Assembly (NCBI GenBank): GCA_019409045.1
Contig: DXVG01000025.1
Span: 1-12,256, forward strand
Direction of reading: 5' to 3'
DNA length: 12,256 bases
DNA from: Clostridiales bacterium
GTDB lineage: Bacteria > Bacillota > Clostridia > Christensenellales > Aristaeellaceae
Shown here: positions 1 to 7,592 of the stretch, in pieces
Layout of the letters: the number at the start of each line of letters is the position of its first letter
How positions within the stretch are numbered: the first letter of the stretch is position 1
Position numbers and translations under genes: made by a program
Notes under the pieces: generated by a model
What the model was told of the DNA's origin: nothing
Database searches by the model: none
Seen by the model: the letters and a program-made list of their open reading frames with translations, nothing else

Positions 1-44
1 TCCATCCCCCATTCCCTCCTCGCATTTGATTCCTGTTGTTTGCC

Positions 45-90
45 TTGACATTTCACGCCTGTTTTTGACAAACTTTACTTAGCCTATTTG
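45..90 (+). promoter_or_regulatory. Possible promoter region of the lipoprotein gene with two TTGACA boxes
   Basis: Two perfect TTGACA hexamers lie at 45-50 and 65-70, exactly 20 bp apart. Neither has a good -10 box at normal spacing. TATTTG at 85-90 is only 14 nt after the second box, and nothing resembling TATAAT lies 16-18 nt after the first. The region is AT-richer than the rest of the window, as expected of a promoter. Which box is used, or whether either is, cannot be decided by eye. Confidence 0.3.
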
Positions 91-106
91 CAAAGAGGTG
101 CCTGCC

Positions 107-679
107 ATGAAAAAGCTCCTCGCCCTGCTTCTCCTTGCCGCGCTGTTGCTTTGTACGACCGCCTGCTCCCGCAATGAAGAGAGGGACCTCTCCACACTGG
201 AGGAATACACTTCCGGCGAGCTGCGCGCGCTCATAGAGGACGCCAAAGAGGTGGCGGCCAGCCGCTTTGACGATATGGGACCTGATTTTGCCGAGGCTCT
301 GTCGGAGAACATGCAGGGGCTTGGCTATCCGTTGGAGATCACCTCTGTGGAAGACAACTTCATCCGCTTTGTCCTTGAGGACGACCCTTCCGTAGAGTTT
401 GTGATGTTTCACCATACAATGTGGCGCTTAGATATTTATGGGGAGTTGTCACCCGAATTTTTGAGGGATTGCCTCGGTTCCATGGCCAAAGCTCTTGCGG
501 ATGTGGAAGGACACCCTGACGCGGAAAGCGACGTCGAAAGCTATGTGAGGATATTTGAGAACACGTTGCCCCTCGAGCTTCTTGCCGCAGATCAATCCTG
601 TGAATGTTATTACGACGGTTATGTATATACTGTACACAGAGCCTCTGATTCATCTGGGTACGCTTTCTTCATAGAGTAA
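107..679 (+). CDS. Small putative lipoprotein of unknown function
   Basis: A 190-residue protein with a typical lipoprotein export signal: MKK at the start, a hydrophobic stretch of Leu and Ala (residues 4-16), then TTAC with the presumed lipidated cysteine at residue 20. The -3 position is Thr rather than the usual Leu, so the lipobox is slightly off consensus. The mature part is acidic and mostly helical-looking, with a Tyr-rich C-terminus (residues ~165-190) and no repeats or further membrane segments. I do not recognise a family. The ATG at 107 is preferred over the in-frame GTG at 98 because AGAGG at 94-98 sits 8 nt upstream of the ATG and would overlap the GTG. Base composition is clearly less GC-rich than pth or mfd and synonymous sites are less biased, which may mean recent acquisition. 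It is probably anchored on the outer face of the membrane. Confidence 0.75.
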   Translation: MKKLLALLLLAALLLCTTACSRNEERDLSTLEEYTSGELRALIEDAKEVAASRFDDMGPDFAEALSENMQGLGYPLEITSVEDNFIRFVLEDDPSVEFVMFHHTMWRLDIYGELSPEFLRDCLGSMAKALADVEGHPDAESDVESYVRIFENTLPLELLAADQSCECYYDGYVYTVHRASDSSGYAFFIE

Positions 680-695
680 ATATACTCTACCCCTT

Positions 696-724
696 CCCGC
701 CGACTGGCCGAAACCAGCGGCGGG
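696..724. terminator. Strong hairpin after the lipoprotein gene
   Basis: CCCGCCG at 696-702 pairs with CGGCGGG at 718-724, and CTGG at 704-707 pairs with CCAG at 714-717, leaving one bulged A at 703 and a 6-nt loop. It starts 16 nt after the lipoprotein stop codon and lies between genes that point at each other, so it could end transcription from both sides. Neither strand has a proper T-run after the stem, so it is not a textbook intrinsic terminator. Confidence 0.5.
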
Positions 725-757
725 AATTCTCATGTGCGATACATACTTCGCCATCCC

Positions 758-937
758 CTACACCCCCAACTGCCTGAGCAGCGCCCGGTTATCCTCCGAC
801 TTCCCCGGCCGCAGCTTGTGCCCCTCCGCCAAACGCATCATCACGGTGAACATCGCCTCGTCGATGCACCAGGCCTCGTAGCTTCCCGCCTCAAGCCCGA
901 TCAGACGGCTCGGCGGGCAGTGCAGCTTTTGCGCCAT
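758..937 (-). CDS. Small hypothetical protein, possibly the 3' part of a broken phage-like gene
   Basis: From the ATG at 937 this minus-strand ORF encodes 59 residues. GGAG lies 9 nt upstream of the ATG, a usable ribosome site. An in-frame GTG at 967 would add ten residues but has no ribosome site, and a stop codon lies five codons before it. The sequence reads like real protein: a segment HCPPSRLIGLE, then YEAWCIDEAMF, then a basic C-terminus. The pattern of a small Cys- and Pro-containing head followed by CxDEA reminds me of small proteins coded beside phage tail genes, but this is memory of a pattern and not a match I can show. No phage neighbour is visible. Its upstream end overlaps another minus-strand ORF in a different frame (891-1097), and the two may be halves of one gene. 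Confidence 0.4.
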   Translation of the reverse strand: MAQKLHCPPSRLIGLEAGSYEAWCIDEAMFTVMMRLAEGHKLRPGKSEDNRALLRQLGV

Positions 938-1097
938 CAGGCTTAGCTCCAGCGCGTTTTCTTCCACGAAATCGGCGCAGGCCGTTTACCCCCTGCACTT
1001 TGGCGTCCGAAAACCAGAGCCTTTGCTTTTTTACTTGTCCGTTTTTCAGAGCTATACTTTGGGATTCGTCCGATTTTATGGATACAGCATCCCCCAT
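891..1097 (-). pseudogene. Out-of-phase upstream half of the small minus-strand gene
   Basis: A 68-codon minus-strand frame opens at ATG 1097, directly after a purine-rich GGGGGAGGAG, although the spacing is too tight for an ideal ribosome site. Its first ~43 residues (GDAVSIKSDESQSIALKNG, then KKQRLWFSDAKVQGVNGL) have protein-like composition and lie in DNA that is less GC-rich than the flanks. After the point where it overlaps the 758-967 frame, the translation turns into an Arg/Ala/Pro-rich string typical of a shadow frame, while the other frame becomes the plausible one. The simplest reading is a single gene of ~110 codons broken by a frameshift near 965-990. A programmed frameshift or two separate genes are less likely alternatives. 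Confidence 0.35.
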
Positions 1098-1114
1098 CTC
1101 CTCCCCCGCAACGA

Positions 1115-1144
1115 TTGACAAACGCCCCCCGGACGCGCTACAAT
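1115..1144 (+). promoter_or_regulatory. Sigma-A-type promoter of the pth-mfd operon
   Basis: A perfect -35 box TTGACA at 1115-1120 is followed after 18 nt by the -10 box TACAAT at 1139-1144. Transcription would start near 1151, giving a leader of about 25 nt that carries the ribosome site GGGAGG at 1163-1168, 8 nt before the pth ATG. Confidence 0.8.
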
Positions 1145-1176
1145 AGAGATTCAAGGACGTTTGGGAGGTCCCGTTC

Positions 1177-1752
1177 ATGTATGTGATCGTGGGGCTGGGC
1201 AATCCCGGCCGAAAGTATGAACACACGCGGCACAACGCGGGGTTTGACACCGTGGACGTGCTCGCGCAGCGCAACAGCATCACGCTCGCCCGCCTGCGCT
1301 GTAAGGCCGTGGTCGGCGAGGGCACGATCGCGGGGCAGCGCGTGGCGCTCGCGCTTCCGCAGACGTATATGAACTTAAGCGGCGAGAGCGTGGTGCAGCT
1401 CGTCAACTGGTACAAGCCCGAGCGCGACCAGCTGATCGTGTGCTATGACGACGTGGACCTGCCCGAGGGCAAGCTGCGCTTCCGCCCCTCCGGCTCCGCC
1501 GGCACGCACAACGGCATGCGCAACATCATCTACCTGCTCGGCCGCGACGACTTCCCGCGCGTGCGCGTGGGCATCGGCCGCCCGCCCGAGGGCTGGGATA
1601 TGAAGGACTTCGTGCTCACCGGCTACCGCACCCCCGCCGAGCGCCAGACCATGTTCGACGCCTTCATGGCGGCGGCGCAGACGGTGGAGCGCCTGATTTC
1701 CGGCGGAAACGACGCCGCGCGCGCCTGTGTCGCCGAGTACAACAACGGCTGA
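1177..1752 (+). CDS. pth: Peptidyl-tRNA hydrolase
   Basis: Cytoplasmic esterase that cleaves peptidyl-tRNA released from stalled ribosomes, freeing the tRNA for reuse; essential in most bacteria. The 191-residue length is normal for the family. The family landmarks are all present: GLGNPG at 6-11 with Asn9, the catalytic His19 in TRHNAGF, Asn66 in YMNLSG, Asp91 in YDDVDLP, and Asn112 in GTHNG. These correspond to the substrate-binding and catalytic residues known from E. coli Pth. The ATG is placed 8 nt after GGGAGG. The gene is first in an operon with mfd, an order conserved in Bacillus (where pth is called spoVC) and many other Firmicutes. Nothing in the sequence is abnormal. Confidence 0.97.
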   Translation: MYVIVGLGNPGRKYEHTRHNAGFDTVDVLAQRNSITLARLRCKAVVGEGTIAGQRVALALPQTYMNLSGESVVQLVNWYKPERDQLIVCYDDVDLPEGKLRFRPSGSAGTHNGMRNIIYLLGRDDFPRVRVGIGRPPEGWDMKDFVLTGYRTPAERQTMFDAFMAAAQTVERLISGGNDAARACVAEYNNG

Positions 1753-1806
1753 CGGGGCTCTCCCGCCGCCGAAACGCCGCTCAGACCGCTTTGAAGGCCG
1801 CCGCCC

Positions 1807-1917
1807 ATGTCCATGTACACTGCCGAGCTCGCCGTGACGACGACCGCGCCGCTGTTTGCCCATCAGTTCCCGCGGGCGCTGCGCGCGCTGGAGGCTGACG
1901 AATGCTTGAAAACCTGA
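1807..1917 (+). CDS. Possible 36-residue leader ORF overlapping the mfd start
   Basis: In the 149-nt gap between pth and mfd an ATG at 1807 opens a 36-codon frame that ends with TGA 16 nt inside mfd. A weak AAGG ribosome site lies about 9 nt upstream, and a second in-frame ATG occurs at 1813. The product would begin MSMYTAELAVTTTAPLF and contains no motif I know. Its ribosomes would terminate right at the mfd start, so translational coupling is possible. Stop-free stretches of this size also arise by chance in GC-rich DNA, so this remains a weak call. Confidence 0.25.
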   Translation: MSMYTAELAVTTTAPLFAHQFPRALRALEADECLKT

Positions 1918-4900
1918 CCTGTCTGTTTTCCCCGCTGGACGCGCTTGACGAATTTTCCGCGCTGACGGAGGCGCTCTGCCGCCCGGGGGCCGTGATGGCC
2001 TGCGGGCTGGACGACGCGCAAAAGCTGCACCTGATGGCCGCCGTCGCGCGCAGACTGGGCCGCCCGCTTCTGTATGTGACCTCCAACGAGGTCGCCGCGC
2101 AGCGCGTCGCGGAGGACCTGGGCACGCTGCTGGGCGGCAACGTGGCGCTGCTGCCCGCGCGGGATATATCGTTTCTGCGCACGACGGCCTCCAGCCGCGA
2201 GCTGCGCATGCGGCGCATCGAGGCGCTGGGCGCGGCGGCCACGGGCGAGGCGCGCGCGCTGGTCGCCCCGGCGGACGCGCTGCTGTGCCGCCTCGCGCCG
2301 CGCGAACGCTTTGTGGAAAACGTGGTGGAGATCACCCCGGAGATGCGCGTGAGCCCCACGGAGCTGATCGCACATCTGACCGCCGCCGGGTACGAGCGCG
2401 CGTCGCTGGTGGAGGCGCGCGGCCAGTGCGCGCTGCGCGGCGGCATACTGGACGTGTACCCCGTGGGCATGCCCGGCGCGGTGCGGCTGGAGTTCTTCGA
2501 CGACGAGGTGGACTCGCTGCGCTCGTTCGACGTGATGACGCAGCGCTCCACATCGCGCCTGGAGCGCGCGCGCATCTATCCCGCCTCGGAGACGCTCCTG
2601 CGCGACGAGGAATGCCTGCGCGCGGCGCACGCGCTCAAGACGCTGGTCGCCCGCCGCGCCGGTGCGCTGCGCGGCGAGGGCCGCCAGAAGCGGCTGGAGC
2701 GCGAGTTCGGCCTGATCCCCTTCGAGGACTTCCTGAAGCTGACCGGCGAGGGCGAGGACGAGGGCGCGGCGAACGCACGCAGCGCCGTATCGCGCAACTT
2801 CCATGCCGCTCTGGATGCGCTGGAGGCCGGGCGCGACTTTGACGGCTCGGACGCGCTCACGCCCGTGCTCGCGGGCTTTTCCGCGAGCGTGATCGACTAC
2901 CTGGACGACCCCATCCTCGTGTTCGACCAGCCCGCCCGGCTGCGCGAGCGCGCCGAGAACCGCCTTCTGGAGTTCCGGGAGCACTTCGCCGCGGCGCTGG
3001 AGCACGACGAGGCGCTGCCCGCGCAGGCCGAGCTGCTGTTCTCCTGGGAGGAGGCGCTCGCGCGCGCGGACGGCAGGCGCACGGCGATACTGTATCCCTT
3101 CCTGCGCACGGACGAGGACTTCCATCCCAAGGCCGTGGTGCAGTTCGAGGGGCGCAACGCCTCCGGATACATGGGCAACATCCCCGAGCTTGCGCGCGAC
3201 CTGACCGCCTGGCAGCGGGACGGCTGGCGCGTGGCGCTGCTGGCGGGCGGCGCGGCGCGCTCCAAGCGATTGCAAAGCGCGCTGGAGAAGCAGGGCCTGC
3301 GCGCGCAGGCGCCCGAGCAAACGCCCGAGGCGCTGCCCGAGGGCGAGATGACCATACTGCCCATGACGCTCTCGCGGGGCTTCCTCTACCCGGGCGCGCG
3401 GCTGGCCGTGGTGTGCGAGACCGACATATTCGGCGTGGGCCGCCAGAAGTCCCGCTCCCGCGCCCGCAGCGGCGAAAAGATCGCGGCGTTTACCGACCTC
3501 GCCGTGGGCGACTATGTGGTGCACGAAAACCACGGCGTCGGCCAGTATATGGGCACGGTGCGCCTCGCCTCCGAGGGCACCTACCGCGACTTTCTGCACA
3601 TACGCTATCAGGGCGCGGACAAGCTGTATGTGCCCACCGACCAGCTCGACCGCGTGCAGAAGTACATCGGCTCCGAGGGCGAGACGCCCAAGCTCAACCG
3701 CCTCTCCGGCGGCGAGTGGCAGCGGCAGAAGGCGCGCGTCAAGGCCTCCATCCAGGAGATCGCGGGCGAGCTTCTCCGGCTCTACGCGCATCGCGAGTCC
3801 GCCCCCGGCCACGCCTTTGACCCGGACACGCCCTGGCAGCGCGAGTTCGAGGACAGCTTCCCCTTCGAGGAGACGCCCGACCAGCTCGCCGCCATCGAGG
3901 AGATCAAGCGCGACATGGAAAAGCCGCGCATCATGGACCGCCTGCTGTGCGGCGACGTGGGCTACGGAAAGACCGAGGTGGCGCTGCGCGCCATCTTCAA
4001 GTGCGTGATGGGCGGCAAGCAGGCGGCGCTGCTGGCCCCGACCACGATCCTCGTGCAGCAGCACTACGCCACGATGATGAACCGCTTCCACGGCTTCCCC
4101 ATCAAGGTGGAGACGCTCTCGCGCTTTAAGACCGCGCAGGAGCAGAAGGAGGTGCTCCGCCGCCTGGAGGCGGGCGAGCTGGACGTGGTCATCGGCACGC
4201 ACAGGCTGCTGGGGAAGGACGTGAACTTCAAGGATTTGGGGCTTCTGGTGGTGGACGAGGAGCAGCGCTTCGGCGTGACCCACAAGGAGGCCATCAAAAA
4301 GATCAAGCGCACCGTGGACGTGCTCACGCTCACGGCAACGCCCATCCCCCGCACGCTGCACATGTCCATGGTCGGCATACGCGACATGAGCCTTTTGCAG
4401 TCGCCGCCGGAGGAGCGCTACCCCGTGCAGACGTATGTGGTGGAGTACTCCGACGGGCTCGTGCGCGACGCGATACTGCGCGAGATCGGCCGCGGCGGGC
4501 AGGTGTATGTGCTCAACAACCGCGTGCAGACCATCGACGCGGTGTTCACGCGCCTGAAAAAGCTCGTCCCGGAGGCGCGCATCGCCATCGGCCACGGCCA
4601 GATGCGCGAGCACGCGCTGGAAGATGTGATGCTCGACTTCTACGAGGGCAAGTTCGACGTGCTTTTGTGTACGACGATCATCGAGGCGGGGCTGGACGTG
4701 CCGCGCGCGAACACGCTGATCGTGCTCGACGCGGACCGCTTCGGGCTTGCCCAGCTCTACCAGCTCCGCGGCCGCGTGGGCCGCTCGAACCGCCTCGCCT
4801 ACGCCTATCTCACGGTCAATCCCGCCAAGGTGCTCACCGAGGCCGCGGACAAGCGGCTGGGCGCCATTCGGGAGTTTACAGAGTTCGGCTCGGGCTTCCG

Positions 4901-5564
4901 CGTGGCGATGCGCGATCTGGAGATCCGCGGCGCGGGCAATTTGCTGGGCGCGGAGCAGTCCGGCTTCATGGCCTCGGTGGGCTACGACCTGTATGTGAAG
5001 ATGATCGAGGAGGCCGTGCGCGAGATGCGCGGCGACGTGCAACGCGGCGACGTGGAAACGCGCGTGGAATTGAAGGTGGACGCCTATCTTCCGCAGGAGT
5101 ATGTGCCCAGCGACGCCATGCGCGTGGAGATGTACAAAAAGATCGCCTCCATACGCGATCGCGCCGGGCGCGAGGACCTCGTGGAGGAGCTCATCGACCG
5201 CTTCGGCGACCCCAACCGCCCGGTGATGAACCTCATCGAGACGGCGCACCTCAAGGCGCTGTGCTCGCAGCTTGGCATCGACAACGTGAGCATGAAGGGC
5301 GGCGAGATGGTGCTGCGCTTCTCCATCGCCGCGCAGCTCGACGCCCTGAAGCTGCTCGCCGCCGTGAAGCCCCACGAGGCGCGGCTGCGGCTGGTGGGCA
5401 CCAACCCGCCCGCGCTGCGGCTGTTTGACCCGGCGCGCAAGACCGCCGAGGAGCTTTTGCCCGAGGCCGTGCGCGTCATGGAGGACATCGTGGGGAGCAT
5501 GGCCGCGGAGGCGGAGCAGCCGGCGGAGGAAGGAGAGGACGCAAAGGAGGTGTCGCGGCCGTGA
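1902..5564 (+). CDS. mfd: Transcription-repair coupling factor Mfd
   Basis: Superfamily 2 DNA translocase that recognises RNA polymerase stalled at DNA damage, pushes it off and recruits UvrA to start nucleotide excision repair. The 1220 residues are slightly longer than E. coli Mfd (1148), partly because of an acidic C-terminal tail. Order of domains: a UvrB-like N-terminal region (roughly 1-350), the CarD-like RNA-polymerase-interacting domain around DYVVHENHGVGQY (537-549), then the helicase core with Walker A GDVGYGKT (684-691, Lys690), the Walker B box DEEQ (785-788), TATPIPRT (811-818) and motif VI QLRGRVGRS (954-962), followed by the Mfd C-terminal domain that masks the UvrA-binding surface. 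The core looks intact. The ATG is supported by GGAGG at 1890-1894, 7 nt upstream. It shares an operon with pth before it and the radical SAM gene after it, whose GTG overlaps the mfd TGA. Confidence 0.98.
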   Translation: MLENLTCLFSPLDALDEFSALTEALCRPGAVMACGLDDAQKLHLMAAVARRLGRPLLYVTSNEVAAQRVAEDLGTLLGGNVALLPARDISFLRTTASSRELRMRRIEALGAAATGEARALVAPADALLCRLAPRERFVENVVEITPEMRVSPTELIAHLTAAGYERASLVEARGQCALRGGILDVYPVGMPGAVRLEFFDDEVDSLRSFDVMTQRSTSRLERARIYPASETLLRDEECLRAAHALKTLVARRAGALRGEGRQKRLEREFGLIPFEDFLKLTGEGEDEGAANARSAVSRNFHAALDALEAGRDFDGSDALTPVLAGFSASVIDYLDDPILVFDQPARLRERAENRLLEFREHFAAALEHDEALPAQAELLFSWEEALARADGRRTAILYPFLRTDEDFHPKAVVQFEGRNASGYMGNIPELARDLTAWQRDGWRVALLAGGAARSKRLQSALEKQGLRAQAPEQTPEALPEGEMTILPMTLSRGFLYPGARLAVVCETDIFGVGRQKSRSRARSGEKIAAFTDLAVGDYVVHENHGVGQYMGTVRLASEGTYRDFLHIRYQGADKLYVPTDQLDRVQKYIGSEGETPKLNRLSGGEWQRQKARVKASIQEIAGELLRLYAHRESAPGHAFDPDTPWQREFEDSFPFEETPDQLAAIEEIKRDMEKPRIMDRLLCGDVGYGKTEVALRAIFKCVMGGKQAALLAPTTILVQQHYATMMNRFHGFPIKVETLSRFKTAQEQKEVLRRLEAGELDVVIGTHRLLGKDVNFKDLGLLVVDEEQRFGVTHKEAIKKIKRTVDVLTLTATPIPRTLHMSMVGIRDMSLLQSPPEERYPVQTYVVEYSDGLVRDAILREIGRGGQVYVLNNRVQTIDAVFTRLKKLVPEARIAIGHGQMREHALEDVMLDFYEGKFDVLLCTTIIEAGLDVPRANTLIVLDADRFGLAQLYQLRGRVGRSNRLAYAYLTVNPAKVLTEAADKRLGAIREFTEFGSGFRVAMRDLEIRGAGNLLGAEQSGFMASVGYDLYVKMIEEAVREMRGDVQRGDVETRVELKVDAYLPQEYVPSDAMRVEMYKKIASIRDRAGREDLVEELIDRFGDPNRPVMNLIETAHLKALCSQLGIDNVSMKGGEMVLRFSIAAQLDALKLLAAVKPHEARLRLVGTNPPALRLFDPARKTAEELLPEAVRVMEDIVGSMAAEAEQPAEEGEDAKEVSRP

Positions 5565-7519
5565 GCTTTCTGCCCGTCACGCCGCAGGAGTGCCGCGCGC
5601 GCGGCTGGGACGCGCCGGACTTTGTGTACGTCACCGGCGACGCGTATGTGGACCATCCCTCCTTCGGGCTTGCGATCATCTCCCGCGTGCTGGAGGGCGC
5701 TGGCTACCGCGTGGCGATGTTGCCGCAGCCGGACTGGCACACCTGCGAGGACTTTAAGCGGTTCGGCCGCCCGAGGCTCGGTTTCCTGGTGACCGCCGGG
5801 GTCATCGACTCCATGGTCAACCACTACACCGTGGCCAAGAAGCCGCGCGGGCGCGACGCCTATTCCCCCGGCGGCAGGGCGGGCATGCGCCCCGACCGCG
5901 CGAGCATCGTCTACGCCAACCGCATACGCGAGGCCTTCCCCGGCGCGCCGGTGCTGCTGGGCGGGGTGGAGGCGTCCTTGCGGCGCTTTGCCCACTACGA
6001 CTACTGGGACGACCGCGTGCGCAATTCCTGCCTGGTGGACGCGGGCGCGGACGTTCTGATGTTCGGCATGGGCGAGCGCTCCATACTCCGCGTGGCCAAG
6101 TGGCTGGAGGCGGGAAAGCCCTTTGCCGAGATGCGCGTGCCCGGCACCTGCGTGATGCTTCCCGAGCCGCCGGAGGGGGCGCTGATCTTGCCCGACATGG
6201 AGGAGGTCGCCGCCGACCGCGCCGCCTACGCGCGCGCGTTCAGGACGCAGTACGACGAGCAGGACCCCGTGCGCGGCCGCGCCCTCTGCCAGAAGCACGG
6301 CAGGCGCTATCTTTTGCAGAACCCGCCGGACATGCCGCTCTCCCGCGAGGAGCTGGACCGCGTGTACGCGCTGCCCTACGAGCGCAGATGGCACCCCATG
6401 TACGACGCGCAGGGCGGCGTGCCCGCGCTTTCGGAGGTAAAGTTCTCCATCGCGCATGTGCGCGGCTGCTTCGGCTCGTGCTCGTTCTGCGCGCTGGCGT
6501 TTCATCAGGGGCGCATCGTGTCCTCGCGCAGCCGGCAGTCCGTGCTCGCGGAGGCGCGGCTGCTCACGCGCGACCCGGACTTCAAGGGCTATATACACGA
6601 CGTGGGCGGCCCCACCGCCAACTTCCGCAGGCCCGCCTGCGCAAAGCAGCTTCGGCAGGGCGCGTGCAAAAACCGCCAGTGCCTGTTCCCCGAGCCGTGC
6701 AAAAACCTCGACGCCGACCACCGGGAGTACATAGAGCTTCTGCGGGCGGTGCGGGCGCTGCCGGGGGTGAAGAAGGTGTTCGTGCGCTCGGGCGTGCGCT
6801 TTGACTATGTGCTTGCGGACAGGGGCGGCGCGTTTTTGCGCGAGCTGGCGGAGCACCACATCAGCGGCCAGCTCAAGGTCGCGCCCGAGCACATCAGCCC
6901 CCGCGCGCTGCGCCGCATGGGCAAGCCCGCGCCGGAGGTGTACGACGAGTTCGCGCGCCGCTATCGACAGATCAACGACGCGCTGGGGCTGAAGCAGTAC
7001 CTCGTGCCGTATCTGATGTCCAGCCACCCCGGCTGCGAGCTGTCCGACGCGGTGCTGCTGGCGGAGTACCTGCACAGAACCGGCCAGCGGCCCGAGCAGG
7101 TGCAGGACTTCTACCCCACGCCCGGCACGCTCTCCACGGCCATGTTCTTCACCGGCCTCGACCCGCGCGACATGTCGCCCGTGTATGTGCCGCGCGACCC
7201 GCACGAGAAGGCCATGCAGCGCGCGCTGATGCAGTACTACCGCCCCGAGAACCGCGCGCTGGTGCTGGAGGCGCTGCGCCGCGCGGGGCGCGAGGACCTG
7301 ATCGGCACGGGGCGGCGCTGCCTGGTCGCGCCGTTTGCGCAGCGCCCGCGAGGCGGCGAGGCGGGCGCGAGGGCGGCGAAGCGCGGCCCCGACGCGGCCC
7401 CGGCAAAGCGCGCGCCGGGAAGGGCGGCCCCCGGGCGAAGCGGCGGGCGGCCGCAGGCGCGCGGGGCGCAAAAAAAGCCCGCGCGGCGCGGAGCCGGCGG
7501 GCAGGGGCGCAAAAAATGA
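5561..7519 (+). CDS. ygiQ: YgiQ-family radical SAM protein
   Basis: Member of the YgiQ (UPF0313) family, iron-sulfur enzymes that presumably cleave S-adenosylmethionine; the substrate of the family is not established as far as I know. The N-terminal family-specific domain (about 1-290) starts FLPVTPQECRARGWDAPDFV. The radical SAM cluster motif CxxxCxxC is at Cys303, Cys307 and Cys310. It is followed by VGGPTANFR (348-356) and a conserved cysteine set (360, 369, 374, 380) typical of this family, which could hold a second cluster or metal. Residues ~594-652 form an Arg/Lys/Ala/Gly/Pro-rich tail that looks disordered and basic. The start is GTG, overlapping the mfd stop by 4 nt, with AAAGGAGG at 5543-5550. 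Translational coupling to mfd is therefore likely. It is last in the pth-mfd operon. Confidence 0.93.
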   Translation: MSFLPVTPQECRARGWDAPDFVYVTGDAYVDHPSFGLAIISRVLEGAGYRVAMLPQPDWHTCEDFKRFGRPRLGFLVTAGVIDSMVNHYTVAKKPRGRDAYSPGGRAGMRPDRASIVYANRIREAFPGAPVLLGGVEASLRRFAHYDYWDDRVRNSCLVDAGADVLMFGMGERSILRVAKWLEAGKPFAEMRVPGTCVMLPEPPEGALILPDMEEVAADRAAYARAFRTQYDEQDPVRGRALCQKHGRRYLLQNPPDMPLSREELDRVYALPYERRWHPMYDAQGGVPALSEVKFSIAHVRGCFGSCSFCALAFHQGRIVSSRSRQSVLAEARLLTRDPDFKGYIHDVGGPTANFRRPACAKQLRQGACKNRQCLFPEPCKNLDADHREYIELLRAVRALPGVKKVFVRSGVRFDYVLADRGGAFLRELAEHHISGQLKVAPEHISPRALRRMGKPAPEVYDEFARRYRQINDALGLKQYLVPYLMSSHPGCELSDAVLLAEYLHRTGQRPEQVQDFYPTPGTLSTAMFFTGLDPRDMSPVYVPRDPHEKAMQRALMQYYRPENRALVLEALRRAGREDLIGTGRRCLVAPFAQRPRGGEAGARAAKRGPDAAPAKRAPGRAAPGRSGGRPQARGAQKKPARRGAGGQGRKK

Positions 7520-7520
7520 G

Positions 7521-7568
7521 CGGCGGGGTTCGGGTGCGCAGGCCGTCAGGGCGCGCGCTTCCCCGCCG
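7521..7568. terminator. Inverted repeat between convergent ygiQ and thiN
   Basis: CGGCGGGG at 7521-7528 is exactly complementary to CCCCGCCG at 7561-7568, and the arms enclose 32 nt that can fold further. It sits directly after the ygiQ stop in the 73-nt space between convergent genes. There is no T-run on either strand, so a role in ending transcription is inferred from position only. In DNA this GC-rich, 8-bp arms can also occur by chance. Confidence 0.25.
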
Positions 7569-7592
7569 GAAGTTCGCGGGCGCGGCGTTTCC

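Noticed and set aside
1863..5375. Minus-strand open frame of 1170 codons opposite mfd
   Set aside because: It is a shadow caused by strong G/C third-position bias in mfd. Its translation is an Ala/His/Arg/Leu-rich string with no motifs, and the plus strand encodes an intact, motif-complete Mfd.
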